The notes below the pieces were generated by a model that ran no database searches, was not told the DNA's origin, and saw only the letters and a list, made by a program, of their open reading frames with translations. The translations under genes and the position numbers were made by a program. From contig CAZTOP010000008.1 of assembly GCA_964615145.1 (NCBI GenBank), forward strand, positions 1 through 64,000: a stretch of 64,000 nucleotides of DNA, written 5' to 3'. Positions 19,097 to 27,396 of the stretch are shown one piece after another (the first letter of the stretch is position 1; every line of letters starts with the position of its first letter). This stretch comes from CAIVPM01 sp964615145 (GTDB lineage Bacteria > Bacteroidota > Bacteroidia > Chitinophagales > Chitinophagaceae).

Positions 19097-19653
19097 ATGA
19101 AACAATACAGTTTACTTTTAAGTCTTATTATTACTTGCACAAGTAGTTACGCACAAAATAATCATCTATCAACAAATGATTCATTGTTTAATGCAATNNN
19201 NNNNNNNNNNNNNNNNNNNNNNNNNNNNNNNNNNNNNNNNNNNNNNNNNNNNNNNNNNNNNNNNNNNNNNNNNNNNNNNNNNNNNNNNNNNNNNNNNGTA
19301 GTTACGCACAAAATAATCATCTATCAACAAATGATTCATTGTTTAATGCAATTATCCGTTCAAAAAATAAAACTGCGTTAATAAACCCCAATATTAAAAA
19401 GTATGGCAAAATAGATACAAGTGCTGTAAAAATTAGCAACAGCCAAACTAATATTGATAATATGCCCATTAAAAAAATCGATAGTTTGAATATTGAAAAA
19501 ATGCCTACTTCAAAAGCAACAAATGCTACTGTTTATAATATGCCAATATCGAGTGGTAAATCAGGAATATTAAATGGAAAAAAATATAAATTACTAGGTA
19601 ACAATCCCATTGTTTTAGACAGTTTAAGCAATAACATAAATGTTAAACCATAA
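19097..19653 (+). CDS. Small secreted protein, unknown function (interrupted by assembly gap 1)
   Basis: The readable N-terminus (MKQYSLLLSLIITCTSSYAQ) is a clear signal peptide ending in the Bacteroidota-typical YAQ cleavage site. A 100-N run then interrupts the frame, but the 55 bases before it are repeated exactly after it. Removing the N run and one 55-base copy gives one continuous frame of about 133 residues. The mature part is polar and rich in Asn, Lys and Ser, with the short repeated phrases NMPIKKIDS, KMPTSK and NMPISSGKS; no domain is recognised. It is probably periplasmic or on the surface and lies alone upstream of clpX. Confidence 0.7.
19198..19297. other. Assembly gap 1 (100 N) with duplicated 55-base flanks
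   Basis: Exactly 100 N are flanked by an identical 55-base sequence at 19143-19197 and 19298-19352. This is the mark of two contigs that overlap by one k-mer and were scaffolded without being merged, so probably no sequence is missing. Confidence 0.9.
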
Positions 19654-19734
19654 TAAAATATCGGTTTATACAAGTATCCAATTACCCTCTCTCCTACTTT
19701 ATCCTTATTTTTGCCAATTACAATAAATAAATTA

Positions 19735-20988
19735 ATGGCTAAGAAAGAGATAATACGATGTTCGTTTTGCGGTAAACCCAGAGATGAAGTTAAAATTTTA
19801 ATTGCTGGTCATCAGGGACACATATGTGAGGGTTGCGTTGAACACGCTAAGGAAATTGTTGAACAGGAATTAAACTTGGTATTAAACGAAAACCCTTCAT
19901 ACAAGGCTTCATCAAAAAAATTAGTAGTAAAAAAACCTAAAGAAATTAAAACATTCTTAGACCAATATATTATTGGGCAAGATGATGCAAAAAAGATACT
20001 GGCTGTAGCTGTGTATAACCACTATAAAAGAATTGTACAAAAACCGAAAGCTACTGATGATGATGTTGAAATAGAAAAAAGCAATATTATTATGGTGGGC
20101 GAAACAGGTACCGGAAAAACATTATTGGCTAAAACAATTGCCAAAATGTTGAATGTTCCTTTTTGTATTGTTGATGCTACAGTATTTACAGAAGCTGGAT
20201 ATGTGGGCGAAGATGTGGAAAGTATGCTAACTCGCTTATTACAAAATTGCAACTATGATGTAGAAGCTGCACAACAGGGCATTGTATTTATTGATGAAAT
20301 TGATAAAATTGCACGCAGACAAGATAATCCTTCAATAACCAGAGATGTAAGTGGCGAAGGGGTGCAACAAGGGTTATTAAAAATGCTGGAAGGAACAGAT
20401 GTATTAGTACCACCTCAGGGCGGACGTAAACATCCCGACCAAAAAATGATTCCGGTAAACACTTCTAATATTTTATTTATTTGTGGTGGTGCTTTCGATG
20501 GTATTAATCAAATTATTGCTCGAAGAATAAATACTAACGCCATTGGTTTTAATGTTAACAAAGAATTACAAAACTATCAACGCCAGAATTTATTGCAATT
20601 TGTAAATGCACAGGATATAAAAGCTTTTGGAATTATACCTGAGTTATTGGGTCGTTTACCAATCATTACATACCTGAACCCATTAGATGCTGAAACATTA
20701 AAGAGCATTATCACCGAACCTAAAAATTCTTTGGTAAAACAATACACCAAACTATTCGATTTAGAAAATATTAAACTGGAAATAGAACCGGCTGTACTTG
20801 ACTTTATGGTAGAAAAAGCATTGGAATATAAACTAGGTGCAAGAGGCTTGCGTAGCATATTTGAAACTATTTTAACTGAAGCAATGTTTGAAATGCCTGG
20901 TACAGAAGCTACTTCTTTTTTACTAACTGCTGAATATGCAAAAAGTATGTTTGAGAAAAGTAAAATGAGTATGCTGAAGGTAGCATAA
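19735..20988 (+). CDS. clpX: ATP-dependent Clp protease ATP-binding subunit ClpX
   Basis: A 417-residue AAA+ unfoldase that delivers substrates to ClpP. The N-terminal zinc domain has C9, C12, C31 and C34 (CSFCGK, HICEGC). Walker A is GETGTGKT at 122-129, Walker B is IVFIDEIDKI, and the later segment LLGRLPIITYLNPL and the C-terminal KLGARGLRSIFE are typical. The frame extends to a TTG at 19711, but the ATG at 19735 (MAKKEIIRCSFC) matches the family start. No clpP gene lies beside it. A 50-residue gene follows on the same strand. Confidence 0.97.
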   Translation: MAKKEIIRCSFCGKPRDEVKILIAGHQGHICEGCVEHAKEIVEQELNLVLNENPSYKASSKKLVVKKPKEIKTFLDQYIIGQDDAKKILAVAVYNHYKRIVQKPKATDDDVEIEKSNIIMVGETGTGKTLLAKTIAKMLNVPFCIVDATVFTEAGYVGEDVESMLTRLLQNCNYDVEAAQQGIVFIDEIDKIARRQDNPSITRDVSGEGVQQGLLKMLEGTDVLVPPQGGRKHPDQKMIPVNTSNILFICGGAFDGINQIIARRINTNAIGFNVNKELQNYQRQNLLQFVNAQDIKAFGIIPELLGRLPIITYLNPLDAETLKSIITEPKNSLVKQYTKLFDLENIKLEIEPAVLDFMVEKALEYKLGARGLRSIFETILTEAMFEMPGTEATSFLLTAEYAKSMFEKSKMSMLKVA

Positions 20989-21069
20989 TCATTTACGATT
21001 TTTAGATTTTAGATGTACGATTTTTTAAATTAAGCTAGACTAACTAATAAACTTTTAAATAAAACAAAA

Positions 21070-21222
21070 ATGAACGAACTAATTGACCGCCTTGTTAAAG
21101 AAGCTAATATAACACCTGAACAAGCTGTAAAAGCTATTGAAGCTTTATCGGGCTATGTAAAAGAAAAATTCCCAATGTTAGGTGGGGCTGTAGATAATTT
21201 ATTTGGTGGTGGACAAAGCTAA
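21070..21222 (+). CDS. 50-residue helical protein, unknown function
   Basis: A short frame from ATG 21070 to TAA 21222. The protein opens MNELIDRLVKEANITPEQAV, continues with KAIEALSGYVKEKFPMLGG, and ends in a Gly-rich tail (LFGGGQS). Two amphipathic helices and the codon use look like a real gene, and similar short proteins occur in Bacteroidota, but no function is known to me. It lies 81 bases after clpX, and its stop codon overlaps the stop of the convergent NUDIX gene by 4 bases. Confidence 0.7.
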   Translation: MNELIDRLVKEANITPEQAVKAIEALSGYVKEKFPMLGGAVDNLFGGGQS

Positions 21223-21773
21223 ATCGCTTTCTCTTTCAGCAACATCAATTCCAGCTTTTGCAATGCTGCAACACTAATTGAATCGGTAATCACATTCTTA
21301 TCAACCATATCAAAAACTTCCTGTAAAGGGAGTTTTTTTATTTGCAATTGTTCTGTGTCTTCGGGTTGTGCAGTTTGCTGTTGTAAGCCTTTGGCTATAT
21401 ATACCATACTCAATTCATCACTTACCGAATTAGATAAATGTAAGGTAAGTATTTGTTGCCACTCGGTAGCTACTAATCCAGTTTCTTCCAGCAATTCTCT
21501 TTTAGCTGCAACCAATGGTTCTTCATGTAATGGACAACCTCCTTCCGGTATTTCCCAACTATACATATCTAGTGGAAACCTGTGCTGTCCCACAAGCCAA
21601 GTGTTACCATTATTATCTATGGGTATTACACCTATAGCAATATTTTTAAAATGTACTTTACCATATATACCTGCTCCACCATTTGGATTAATTACATTAC
21701 AATGATGCAAACTAATCCAATTGTTATTATATACCACTTCTTCGTCTATAATTTTCCAAGTATTATGTTCCAT
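21219..21773 (-). CDS. NUDIX hydrolase, ADP-ribose pyrophosphatase-like
   Basis: A 184-residue enzyme with a complete Nudix box, G-x5-E-x7-RE-LL-EE-T-GL, in GGCPLHEEPL and VAAKRELLEETGLV. The preceding PLDMYSWEIPEGG is typical of ADP-ribose pyrophosphatases. It would hydrolyse a nucleoside diphosphate linked to another group using Mg2+; the exact substrate is not shown. The frame extends upstream through a hydrophobic stretch, but the ATG at 21773 (MEHNTWKIIDEE) sits one base after the upstream gene's stop and is the likely start. It is the second gene of a pair with the DUF486 protein. Confidence 0.9.
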   Translation of the reverse strand: MEHNTWKIIDEEVVYNNNWISLHHCNVINPNGGAGIYGKVHFKNIAIGVIPIDNNGNTWLVGQHRFPLDMYSWEIPEGGCPLHEEPLVAAKRELLEETGLVATEWQQILTLHLSNSVSDELSMVYIAKGLQQQTAQPEDTEQLQIKKLPLQEVFDMVDKNVITDSISVAALQKLELMLLKEKAI

Positions 21774-21774
21774 A

Positions 21775-22104
21775 TTATTTTTTAAAAGCAAAGTAAACAG
21801 CACCAACAATAAACAAAAAACTAATAATATATTTTGTTTCAAAAGGCTCTTTTAAATATATTACTGCAAAAATGGCAAATACAACTAAAGTAATAATTTC
21901 TTGTGTAATTTTTAATTGAAAAGCATTAAATCCATTACCATATCCTATACGGTTGGCAGGCACCATAAAACAGTATTCAAAAAAAGCCAATGCCCATCCA
22001 ATTAAAACAGCTTTCCATAAAGGCATTCCTTTATCCTTCAAATGTCCGTACCATGCAAAGGTCATAAATATGTTAGAGAGCACCAGTAGGCTAATTGTTT
22101 TCAT
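21775..22104 (-). CDS. DUF486 (DMT-like) small membrane protein
   Basis: A 109-residue protein with four predicted membrane helices and the DUF486 features FAWYGHLK, WALAFFEYCFMVPANRIGY and KITQEIITLVVFAIFA. Its size and shape are like small multidrug resistance transporters, but the substrate is unknown. It is the first gene of a two-gene unit with the NUDIX hydrolase, separated by a single base. Confidence 0.9.
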   Translation of the reverse strand: MKTISLLVLSNIFMTFAWYGHLKDKGMPLWKAVLIGWALAFFEYCFMVPANRIGYGNGFNAFQLKITQEIITLVVFAIFAVIYLKEPFETKYIISFLFIVGAVYFAFKK

Positions 22105-22213
22105 TTAAAAATATTTTCCGCAAATTAACACAAAGTATCAAATTAAATTTTGTAATGTTGCCTATTGATTATTACCACGATTGACTGCCATAAACTCTAT
22201 TAAACATTCAAGT

Positions 22214-22504
22214 ATGAAAAAATATCAGGCAATCATTAAGTTTACGATGAACGATGATTTTATGACTCTTATTCCACCTCATCGTACCTATATCAACTAT
22301 CTTATCAATAAAAACATTATTGATATGTATGCTGTAAGTATGGAGTCGCAAACAGTTTGGATTACTTTTAATGCAGGCAATAAAACGCAGGTAGATGAGT
22401 ATTTAATTAAATCGCCTTTATACAAATACTGGACATACACTATTGAAGAGTTATTTGTGTACGATAGTCAGCAATACCGATTACCACAGTTGCAATTGAA
22501 TTAA
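22214..22504 (+). CDS. Small YCII/ferredoxin-like-fold protein, unknown function
   Basis: A 96-residue protein starting MKKYQAIIKFTMNDDFMTLI. The order beta strand, helix, strands (AVSMESQTVWITFNAG) and helix suggests a dimeric alpha+beta barrel of the YCII or muconolactone-isomerase type, but no catalytic His-Asp pair is evident, so this is only a structural guess. An upstream ATG at 22181 would add 11 residues; 22214 is preferred because the core fold begins there. It stands alone. Confidence 0.65.
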   Translation: MKKYQAIIKFTMNDDFMTLIPPHRTYINYLINKNIIDMYAVSMESQTVWITFNAGNKTQVDEYLIKSPLYKYWTYTIEELFVYDSQQYRLPQLQLN

Positions 22505-22710
22505 ATAATTTTTGATAGGCTGGTTTACAAATATTCCATCATTATTGGTTTTATGTAACCAAACTTTGAGCTGCTTAGTGTTAAAAAAACTACAACACTA
22601 CACCCCTTTCTGAAAAAGAGGCATTGTTTGCCAGACTGAGTTTGTCTAAAGATAATAAAAGCCACACTTACAAAATGAACCACTCCGTAACATTTAATGA
22701 TAATAAATAA

Positions 22711-22747
22711 AAAGTCCCTAATATTATTAAAAATATCAAGGACTTTA
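22711..22747 (-). terminator. Terminator for the FN3-like gene
   Basis: AAAGTCC pairs with GGACTTT around an A/T-rich stem with two mismatches, and the minus strand reads into a T-rich run. It lies just after the end of the minus-strand gene at 22782. The remaining 22505-22710 stretch holds nothing I recognise. Confidence 0.6.
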
Positions 22748-22781
22748 TTTGCCTAACAATACCCACCCTGCATAAAACAAA

Positions 22782-23411
22782 CTAATTGCTTACGTATTTA
22801 GTTATTGGTGCAGCCCACACTAAATCTTCATTATCTCTGCCTTTATGAGCAGCACTAAACACATAAGCCACACCCGCAGGCAAACCTTTAATAACAACAC
22901 TATGCCCATTCACTGGTTTCAATGTCCACAAGTTAATATCACTTGAAGCATTGGTAGCTGGTGTGTAAGCAAACACAGTACCGTGATCGGTTACTGGCGA
23001 CTTATCTACCGACACATTCATACTGCCATTATTGCCATTTTCGACCCTAAGGTTAGCAGGTATAGGTTGTGGCAAATACTTGGGCTGCTCCGACAAAGGA
23101 ATGCCACTACTTTGCAGCTTAGCCAAATCTCCATCTGCCTGTTGGTTAACCACTACAGCTACTGCACCAAAACTGTTGAGCAGGGTTTCCCTTGCAGCAT
23201 TTTTAGCAGTTACTGCAGCTTTGCCACCAGTAGCTAAAGCAGCTAGACTATCGTGATAGGCATTGCTATCATCTTCAAAGTCTTTGAGTTGATCATCAAC
23301 AAAAGTGAAGTTGGCATTGCCCTTTAAACCAGTTACAGCAGCTGCTGCTGCAACATCCAAATCAGCGTCTGTTTTATCGCTGAAATCCGTAATAACTTTG
23401 TACTTACGCAT
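22782..23411 (-). CDS. Hypothetical protein with C-terminal fibronectin-III-like region
   Basis: A 209-residue protein without a signal peptide. The first 120 residues are Ala- and Asp-rich and helical, resembling a packing module (DLDVAAAAAVTGLKGN, GKAAVTAKNAARETLLNSFG). The last 90 residues read like a fibronectin type III domain (PANLRVENGNNGSMNVSVDK, VVIKGLPAGVAYVFSAAHKGRD). Base composition looks visibly richer in G+C than the neighbours. Similar proteins are common in Chitinophagaceae-like genomes with no known function. A terminator follows it. Confidence 0.7.
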   Translation of the reverse strand: MRKYKVITDFSDKTDADLDVAAAAAVTGLKGNANFTFVDDQLKDFEDDSNAYHDSLAALATGGKAAVTAKNAARETLLNSFGAVAVVVNQQADGDLAKLQSSGIPLSEQPKYLPQPIPANLRVENGNNGSMNVSVDKSPVTDHGTVFAYTPATNASSDINLWTLKPVNGHSVVIKGLPAGVAYVFSAAHKGRDNEDLVWAAPITKYVSN

Positions 23412-23595
23412 AAAAATTGTTTTAAAAATGAATTAATTAAAATACCAACCTAAAGCTCTTAAAACATTTTTAAATTGCTATATAACAAAATGTTAAAAAT
23501 CAATACATACTATTAAAATAATGGTACTTTTTATAAAATTTAACAGAATTTTTACAGTTTTACTTACAACAGATACTTAATAAGTTATAAGGGAT

Positions 23596-23845
23596 AGCAA
23601 AAAAGTTGTAACCAAAATATTTTCCGCTACAGCGGAAATGAAAAAAGTTATAGCCGAAATAAAATCTGCTATAACCGAAAGCAAAAAAGTTATAGGGGTA
23701 ATGATTTCCGCTATAGCGGAAATTGAAAAAGGGATAGCAGAATGGGAATTTGGTGTAAGGGAAAGGGGAAAAGGGATAGAAGAAATGAAATCTGTTATAG
23801 GGGAAAGGGAAAAAGTTGTAAGGGAAAGAGAAAGAGTTATATAGG
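23596..23845 (+). repeat. 21-bp degenerate minisatellite with palindromes
   Basis: About eleven to twelve degenerate copies of a 21-bp unit built on a purine run followed by a G(T/C/G)TATAG-like core. The frame through it is open and would encode a heptad-like repeat (KKVIAEI, KSAITES, KKVIGVM, ISAIAEI, EKGIAEW). Two units contain palindromes: TTTCCGCT/AGCGGAAA at 23621-23638 and a perfect 20-base palindrome at 23704-23723. The frame starting at 23638 is more likely a by-product of the 21-bp period than a gene. Confidence 0.75.
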
Positions 23846-23892
23846 ATAGAACTTTGCAGGCTATGAATTGTAAATACTAGATATAGAAAAAC

Positions 23893-23962
23893 AAAAAAGT
23901 ACTAACAAAATTTGTTCAAATTAATTTTGTCCGTAAGTTTGTCCGTGTCCGCAAAAAAGTAC
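23893..23962 (+). repeat. Direct repeats ahead of the methyltransferase gene
   Basis: AAAAAAGTAC occurs at 23893-23902 and again at 23953-23962, exactly 60 bases apart. Between them TTTGTCCGT occurs twice, at 23926-23934 and 23938-23946, followed by GTCCGC. These could be operator sites for the restriction-modification genes or the remains of an integrase leader; the choice is open. Confidence 0.5.
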
Positions 23963-23967
23963 GTAAA

Positions 23968-26193
23968 ATGATTAAAGTAAGATTCTATCTCGACAAAGCA
24001 GATAAAAATAGTTTTTCTCCTATACATCTTCGTGTAACCAAAAATGGTGTGCAAATCAAAGTCGCAACAGGTGAGAAAATAAAAAAGAAAGACTGGGACA
24101 ACACAAATCAATTGGTTAAAGACACAGAGTATAAGCATATATCAATCAATAAGTTTCTCAATTTTTTAAAATCAGAAACTGAGAAGTACATATCATCAAC
24201 ACCGCATACAAAACATACTGACAAAAAAATAAAAGACAAAATTCAAGAGTTAGTGAACAGTAGAAAAGCAAATACGGATGTTCAAATAGTATGTGAAGAT
24301 GGAGCGAAATATGAAACAAAACAATCAATAACATTCGTTGACTTATTTGCAGGTGCAGGTGGATTTAGCGAAGGTTTTTTGCAAGCAGAAACAGATATTC
24401 GATATTACGATTTTTTGCTAGGAAGCGATATCAATGAAAATTGTGAGCTAACTCACCTTGCACGTTATAATTATCAATTAGGACTTGATGCAGCATTTAT
24501 AAGACAAGATATTACAGAACCTGATTTCTTGGATAATTTATTGAAAAAGATTAACTGCAAACAAGTTGATGTTGTCTGTGGAGGACCACCCTGCCAAAGT
24601 TTTAGTTTGGCAGGAAGAAGAAAGAAGTTTGATAAGAAAGATGATTTATTCGCACACTACCTAAAAGTAATTAGGCAGTTAAGACCTAAATATTTTGTAA
24701 TGGAAAATGTGAAAGGAATTCTTACCAAAGAAGATGGCAAGATTAAAGAAATGATTTTGCAAGAAATTAGGTCAATAGTTGATTTAAAGGAATTTCATCA
24801 GCTAATAACATTTGTTGCTCAACTAAAAAAGGTTGAGAAAAAACAACCTTTCATTTTAGATTGTTATACACTAAGATTACAATTTGAAACAGCAACAGAG
24901 AAACAACTCGAAAACTCCAGAGAGACTTATATACAGATTCTTGAAAACAAGTTTAGACTTTTAACGCCAAAAATCGTTGATTACAAAACAAGCAAAACAG
25001 ATAAGAATATAAGTACGATTCGACACGGATTTAATTTGCTTAAACGCAGCAAGGAATTGGCTTACATAAGAAAAAAAGTCATTCTTGAAAAGTCATTTTG
25101 TGATTTAGATAATGATTTTTTTACAGATAGCTTCGATGGATTTTTAACTTCAATAGAAAGTGAATCTATTATTGAAACTATTCATAATGCTTTTACAAAC
25201 TTAAAGCCATCAGAAGACTATATTGCTGAAATAAATGACATAATTAAATCACTTGAAATTTATAATTACTCTTTTGATGAGTGTGTGCAAGGGCTAAAAA
25301 CATTTGTTGAAAAGGCTAATAGATCAAATGAGTTTAATGAAATATTATCGCATATTAGATTATATAATATTGAACAACCTTTTGTTGCTCTTGCATCTAA
25401 CTATGGTGTGCCACAAAATAGAGAAAGAGTTCTATTTATTGGTTGTCGAAAAGACCAAAAACTAATTACTGATGTACCACCTACAGTTACAGACAGAGAA
25501 AAGGTAACAGTTTTTGAAGCCTTATATGATTTGGATTTTGTTGGAAACGATGAAGAAAAGTATCATTACGAGAAAATAGATTTAAAAGCCAAATACAATG
25601 GTTCAACAGAAAAGATGAAAGCCTTAATACAGAAAAGAAATATTGATGGAAAACCGAATAATAGTAAAGGTTTAACTTATGCAGACTGGAGCAAAAAAGG
25701 AAGATTAAATGAAAGATTTGCAAATGCAAAGAACCCCTTTTATGTAAGGAATTTTGAAGATTTAGAAAATAACCTTTCACACATTGTTGCTCCATTACAC
25801 AATCATAAAACAAGTAAACAAAACGACGATGTTGTAAAACGTTTAAATGTCATTTTAAATACTGGTGATTATGATTTAGCAAAAAAAGAATTGAAAGCAA
25901 TCGGTTTAGATTCAGAAAAAAGAAGTTACAATGTATTAAAAGCAGATTCGCAAAGCCCAACAGTAATGACAATTCCAGATGATTATATTCACTTTTCAAG
26001 TCCAAGGGCTTTAACAGTTAGAGAAATGGCAAGATTGCAGTCATTTGATGATTCATTTGTATTTCAAGGTAAACGCTCAACTGGTGGCAATAAACGTAAA
26101 TTTGAAGTACCGCAATTTACATTGGTTGGTAATGCTGTTCCTCCCTTAATGGCAAGGGCTGTGGCACTAGAAATATTAAAAAATATAGATTAG
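23968..26193 (+). CDS. DNA (cytosine-5) methyltransferase with N-terminal Arm DNA-binding domain
   Basis: A 741-residue fusion. Residues 1-75 match the Arm DNA-binding domain of Bacteroidota tyrosine recombinases (MIKVRFYLDKADKNSFSPIH, VTKNGVQIKVATGEKIKKKDW). After a charged linker comes a full C5 methylase: motif I FVDLFAGAGGFSEGF from about 123, motif IV GGPPCQSFSLAGR with catalytic Cys209, motif VI ENV at 246-248, motif VIII QNRER at 483-487, and motifs IX-X near the end (REMARLQSF, GNAVPPLMARAVALE). About 220 residues are inserted between motifs VI and VIII, much longer than usual. It methylates cytosine C5 at the site of its partner nuclease, which starts 6 bases downstream. Confidence 0.95.
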   Translation: MIKVRFYLDKADKNSFSPIHLRVTKNGVQIKVATGEKIKKKDWDNTNQLVKDTEYKHISINKFLNFLKSETEKYISSTPHTKHTDKKIKDKIQELVNSRKANTDVQIVCEDGAKYETKQSITFVDLFAGAGGFSEGFLQAETDIRYYDFLLGSDINENCELTHLARYNYQLGLDAAFIRQDITEPDFLDNLLKKINCKQVDVVCGGPPCQSFSLAGRRKKFDKKDDLFAHYLKVIRQLRPKYFVMENVKGILTKEDGKIKEMILQEIRSIVDLKEFHQLITFVAQLKKVEKKQPFILDCYTLRLQFETATEKQLENSRETYIQILENKFRLLTPKIVDYKTSKTDKNISTIRHGFNLLKRSKELAYIRKKVILEKSFCDLDNDFFTDSFDGFLTSIESESIIETIHNAFTNLKPSEDYIAEINDIIKSLEIYNYSFDECVQGLKTFVEKANRSNEFNEILSHIRLYNIEQPFVALASNYGVPQNRERVLFIGCRKDQKLITDVPPTVTDREKVTVFEALYDLDFVGNDEEKYHYEKIDLKAKYNGSTEKMKALIQKRNIDGKPNNSKGLTYADWSKKGRLNERFANAKNPFYVRNFEDLENNLSHIVAPLHNHKTSKQNDDVVKRLNVILNTGDYDLAKKELKAIGLDSEKRSYNVLKADSQSPTVMTIPDDYIHFSSPRALTVREMARLQSFDDSFVFQGKRSTGGNKRKFEVPQFTLVGNAVPPLMARAVALEILKNID

Positions 26194-26199
26194 TTTTTA

Positions 26200-27384
26200 A
26201 TGAGACAGCTATCCGAAATAGAAATCAGTCGTATAAAATTACTAACAGAAAACTCTGTAGAATTAACTTTAATTGAACCAACTGCAACAGGTTTGGAAAA
26301 GTCAATTATGGATGCCACAGGTTCTGTCCGTACTTATTTAAAATCAAAATCTATTCACGACTTTGAAAATCAAAAGCAAGGACAAGAATATAAAATACAA
26401 ATAAAATCGCATTTAATTTTTGAAGATGCACTAGTAAATTCTATCGCTTCATTATATCGCCCTAATACAAAAAAAGGAGACCCAAGAATTTGGTTTAAAG
26501 GATTAACAAGTTTTGCGAAAGCAAATGATATACTAGCAATTGTTGAATATCAAAAAGTGCTGTATGTTTTAAATATTACACAACTTGATTTGAAGAAATT
26601 ATTAGAAGCAAGAATCAACAACCCATTTAGTGAACTTATTAATGAAATCAATCAAAACACGAATGCTATTGCTGAAGAATTATTATTTAAACTAAAAGAG
26701 ATTTCTGCAAGAGGCCTCGTTCCTGCTATGTTAAAAGCAGATACAGCAATAGGAAGAACACTCGAAACTTTACTAAACATTGATATTAATTCATCAAAAA
26801 AACCAGATTACAAGGGAATAGAATTAAAATCGTATCGTGATAAAAAGGGTAATAGAAAAAATCTATTCGCTCAAGTACCTGATTGGAATTTAAGTAAATT
26901 TAGTAGTTCGGCTGAAATATTAAATGCATTTGGTTACAGTAGAGGTGAAGATTTTAAGTTGTATTGCACTGTATCAACTTTAGTGAGAAATTCACAAGGA
27001 TTAAAACTAAAATTGAATGCTGAAATAAATCATTTAGTGGAAAATTCCGATAAATCAACAATTGGAGACTTTGTTGTTTGGGGCTTGGAAACTCTGCATA
27101 AACGACTGCTTGAAAAACATAATGAAACATTTTGGATAGCTGCTGATTCAAAGATTGTTGATGGCAAAGAATATTTTCAGTATAAAAAAGTTGAACACAC
27201 CAAAAAGCCAATTGTTTCTCAGTTTGATATTCTATTGGAACAAGGAATTATTACATTAGATCACTTAATAAAAAGGAAACCGAGTGGAAGTGTTGTAGAG
27301 AAAGGACCACTTTTTAAAATAAAACCAAATGCTCTGGATTTATTATTTCCTCCTAGTCAATCATATTCATTAATTCAAAAATAA
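26200..27384 (+). CDS. Restriction endonuclease, MvaI/BcnI family
   Basis: A 394-residue type II restriction enzyme. Its C-terminal half matches the MvaI/BcnI family: AIGRTLETLLNIDINSSKKP, then PDYKGIELKSYR with the catalytic residues D203, E208 and K210, then LFAQVPDWNLSKF. The N-terminal 170 residues form an extra domain (SVRTYLKSKSIHDFENQKQG, PRIWFKGLTSFAKANDILAI) that could add recognition or regulation. Members such as MvaI (CCWGG) and BcnI (CCSGG) cut as monomers; this enzyme's site is unknown. It is preceded by its C5 methyltransferase and followed after 12 bases by a small gene. Confidence 0.92.
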   Translation: MRQLSEIEISRIKLLTENSVELTLIEPTATGLEKSIMDATGSVRTYLKSKSIHDFENQKQGQEYKIQIKSHLIFEDALVNSIASLYRPNTKKGDPRIWFKGLTSFAKANDILAIVEYQKVLYVLNITQLDLKKLLEARINNPFSELINEINQNTNAIAEELLFKLKEISARGLVPAMLKADTAIGRTLETLLNIDINSSKKPDYKGIELKSYRDKKGNRKNLFAQVPDWNLSKFSSSAEILNAFGYSRGEDFKLYCTVSTLVRNSQGLKLKLNAEINHLVENSDKSTIGDFVVWGLETLHKRLLEKHNETFWIAADSKIVDGKEYFQYKKVEHTKKPIVSQFDILLEQGIITLDHLIKRKPSGSVVEKGPLFKIKPNALDLLFPPSQSYSLIQK

Positions 27385-27396
27385 AACTAAAACAAA

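Larger units (their letters stand above)
23412..23967. other. Gene-poor stretch with minisatellite and integrase-leader-like repeats
   Basis: This 556-base stretch has no convincing gene. From 23412 to about 23590 it is plain AT-rich DNA. A 21-bp tandem repeat follows up to about 23845, and then a segment with direct repeats leads into the methyltransferase gene. Confidence 0.7.

Noticed and set aside
19711..19734. Extended start for ClpX at a TTG codon
   Set aside because: The eight extra residues do not match the ClpX N-terminus and the ATG at 19735 does.
21219..21222. Convergent 4-base stop overlaps (here and at 42935-42938) as a possible regulatory feature
   Set aside because: Convergent genes sharing TTAA-type stops are common in compact AT-rich genomes.
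22505..22710. A short plus-strand stretch that reads LSEKEALFARLSLSKDNKS
   Set aside because: It has no start codon ahead of it and a stop just upstream. It may be a gene remnant, but too short to support.
23638..23844. A 68-residue open frame made of heptad-like repeats (KKVIAEI, KSAITES and so on)
   Set aside because: The frame is a by-product of the 21-bp minisatellite: a 21-bp period always keeps one reading frame, and the repeat continues upstream of the start codon. There is no separate coding signal.
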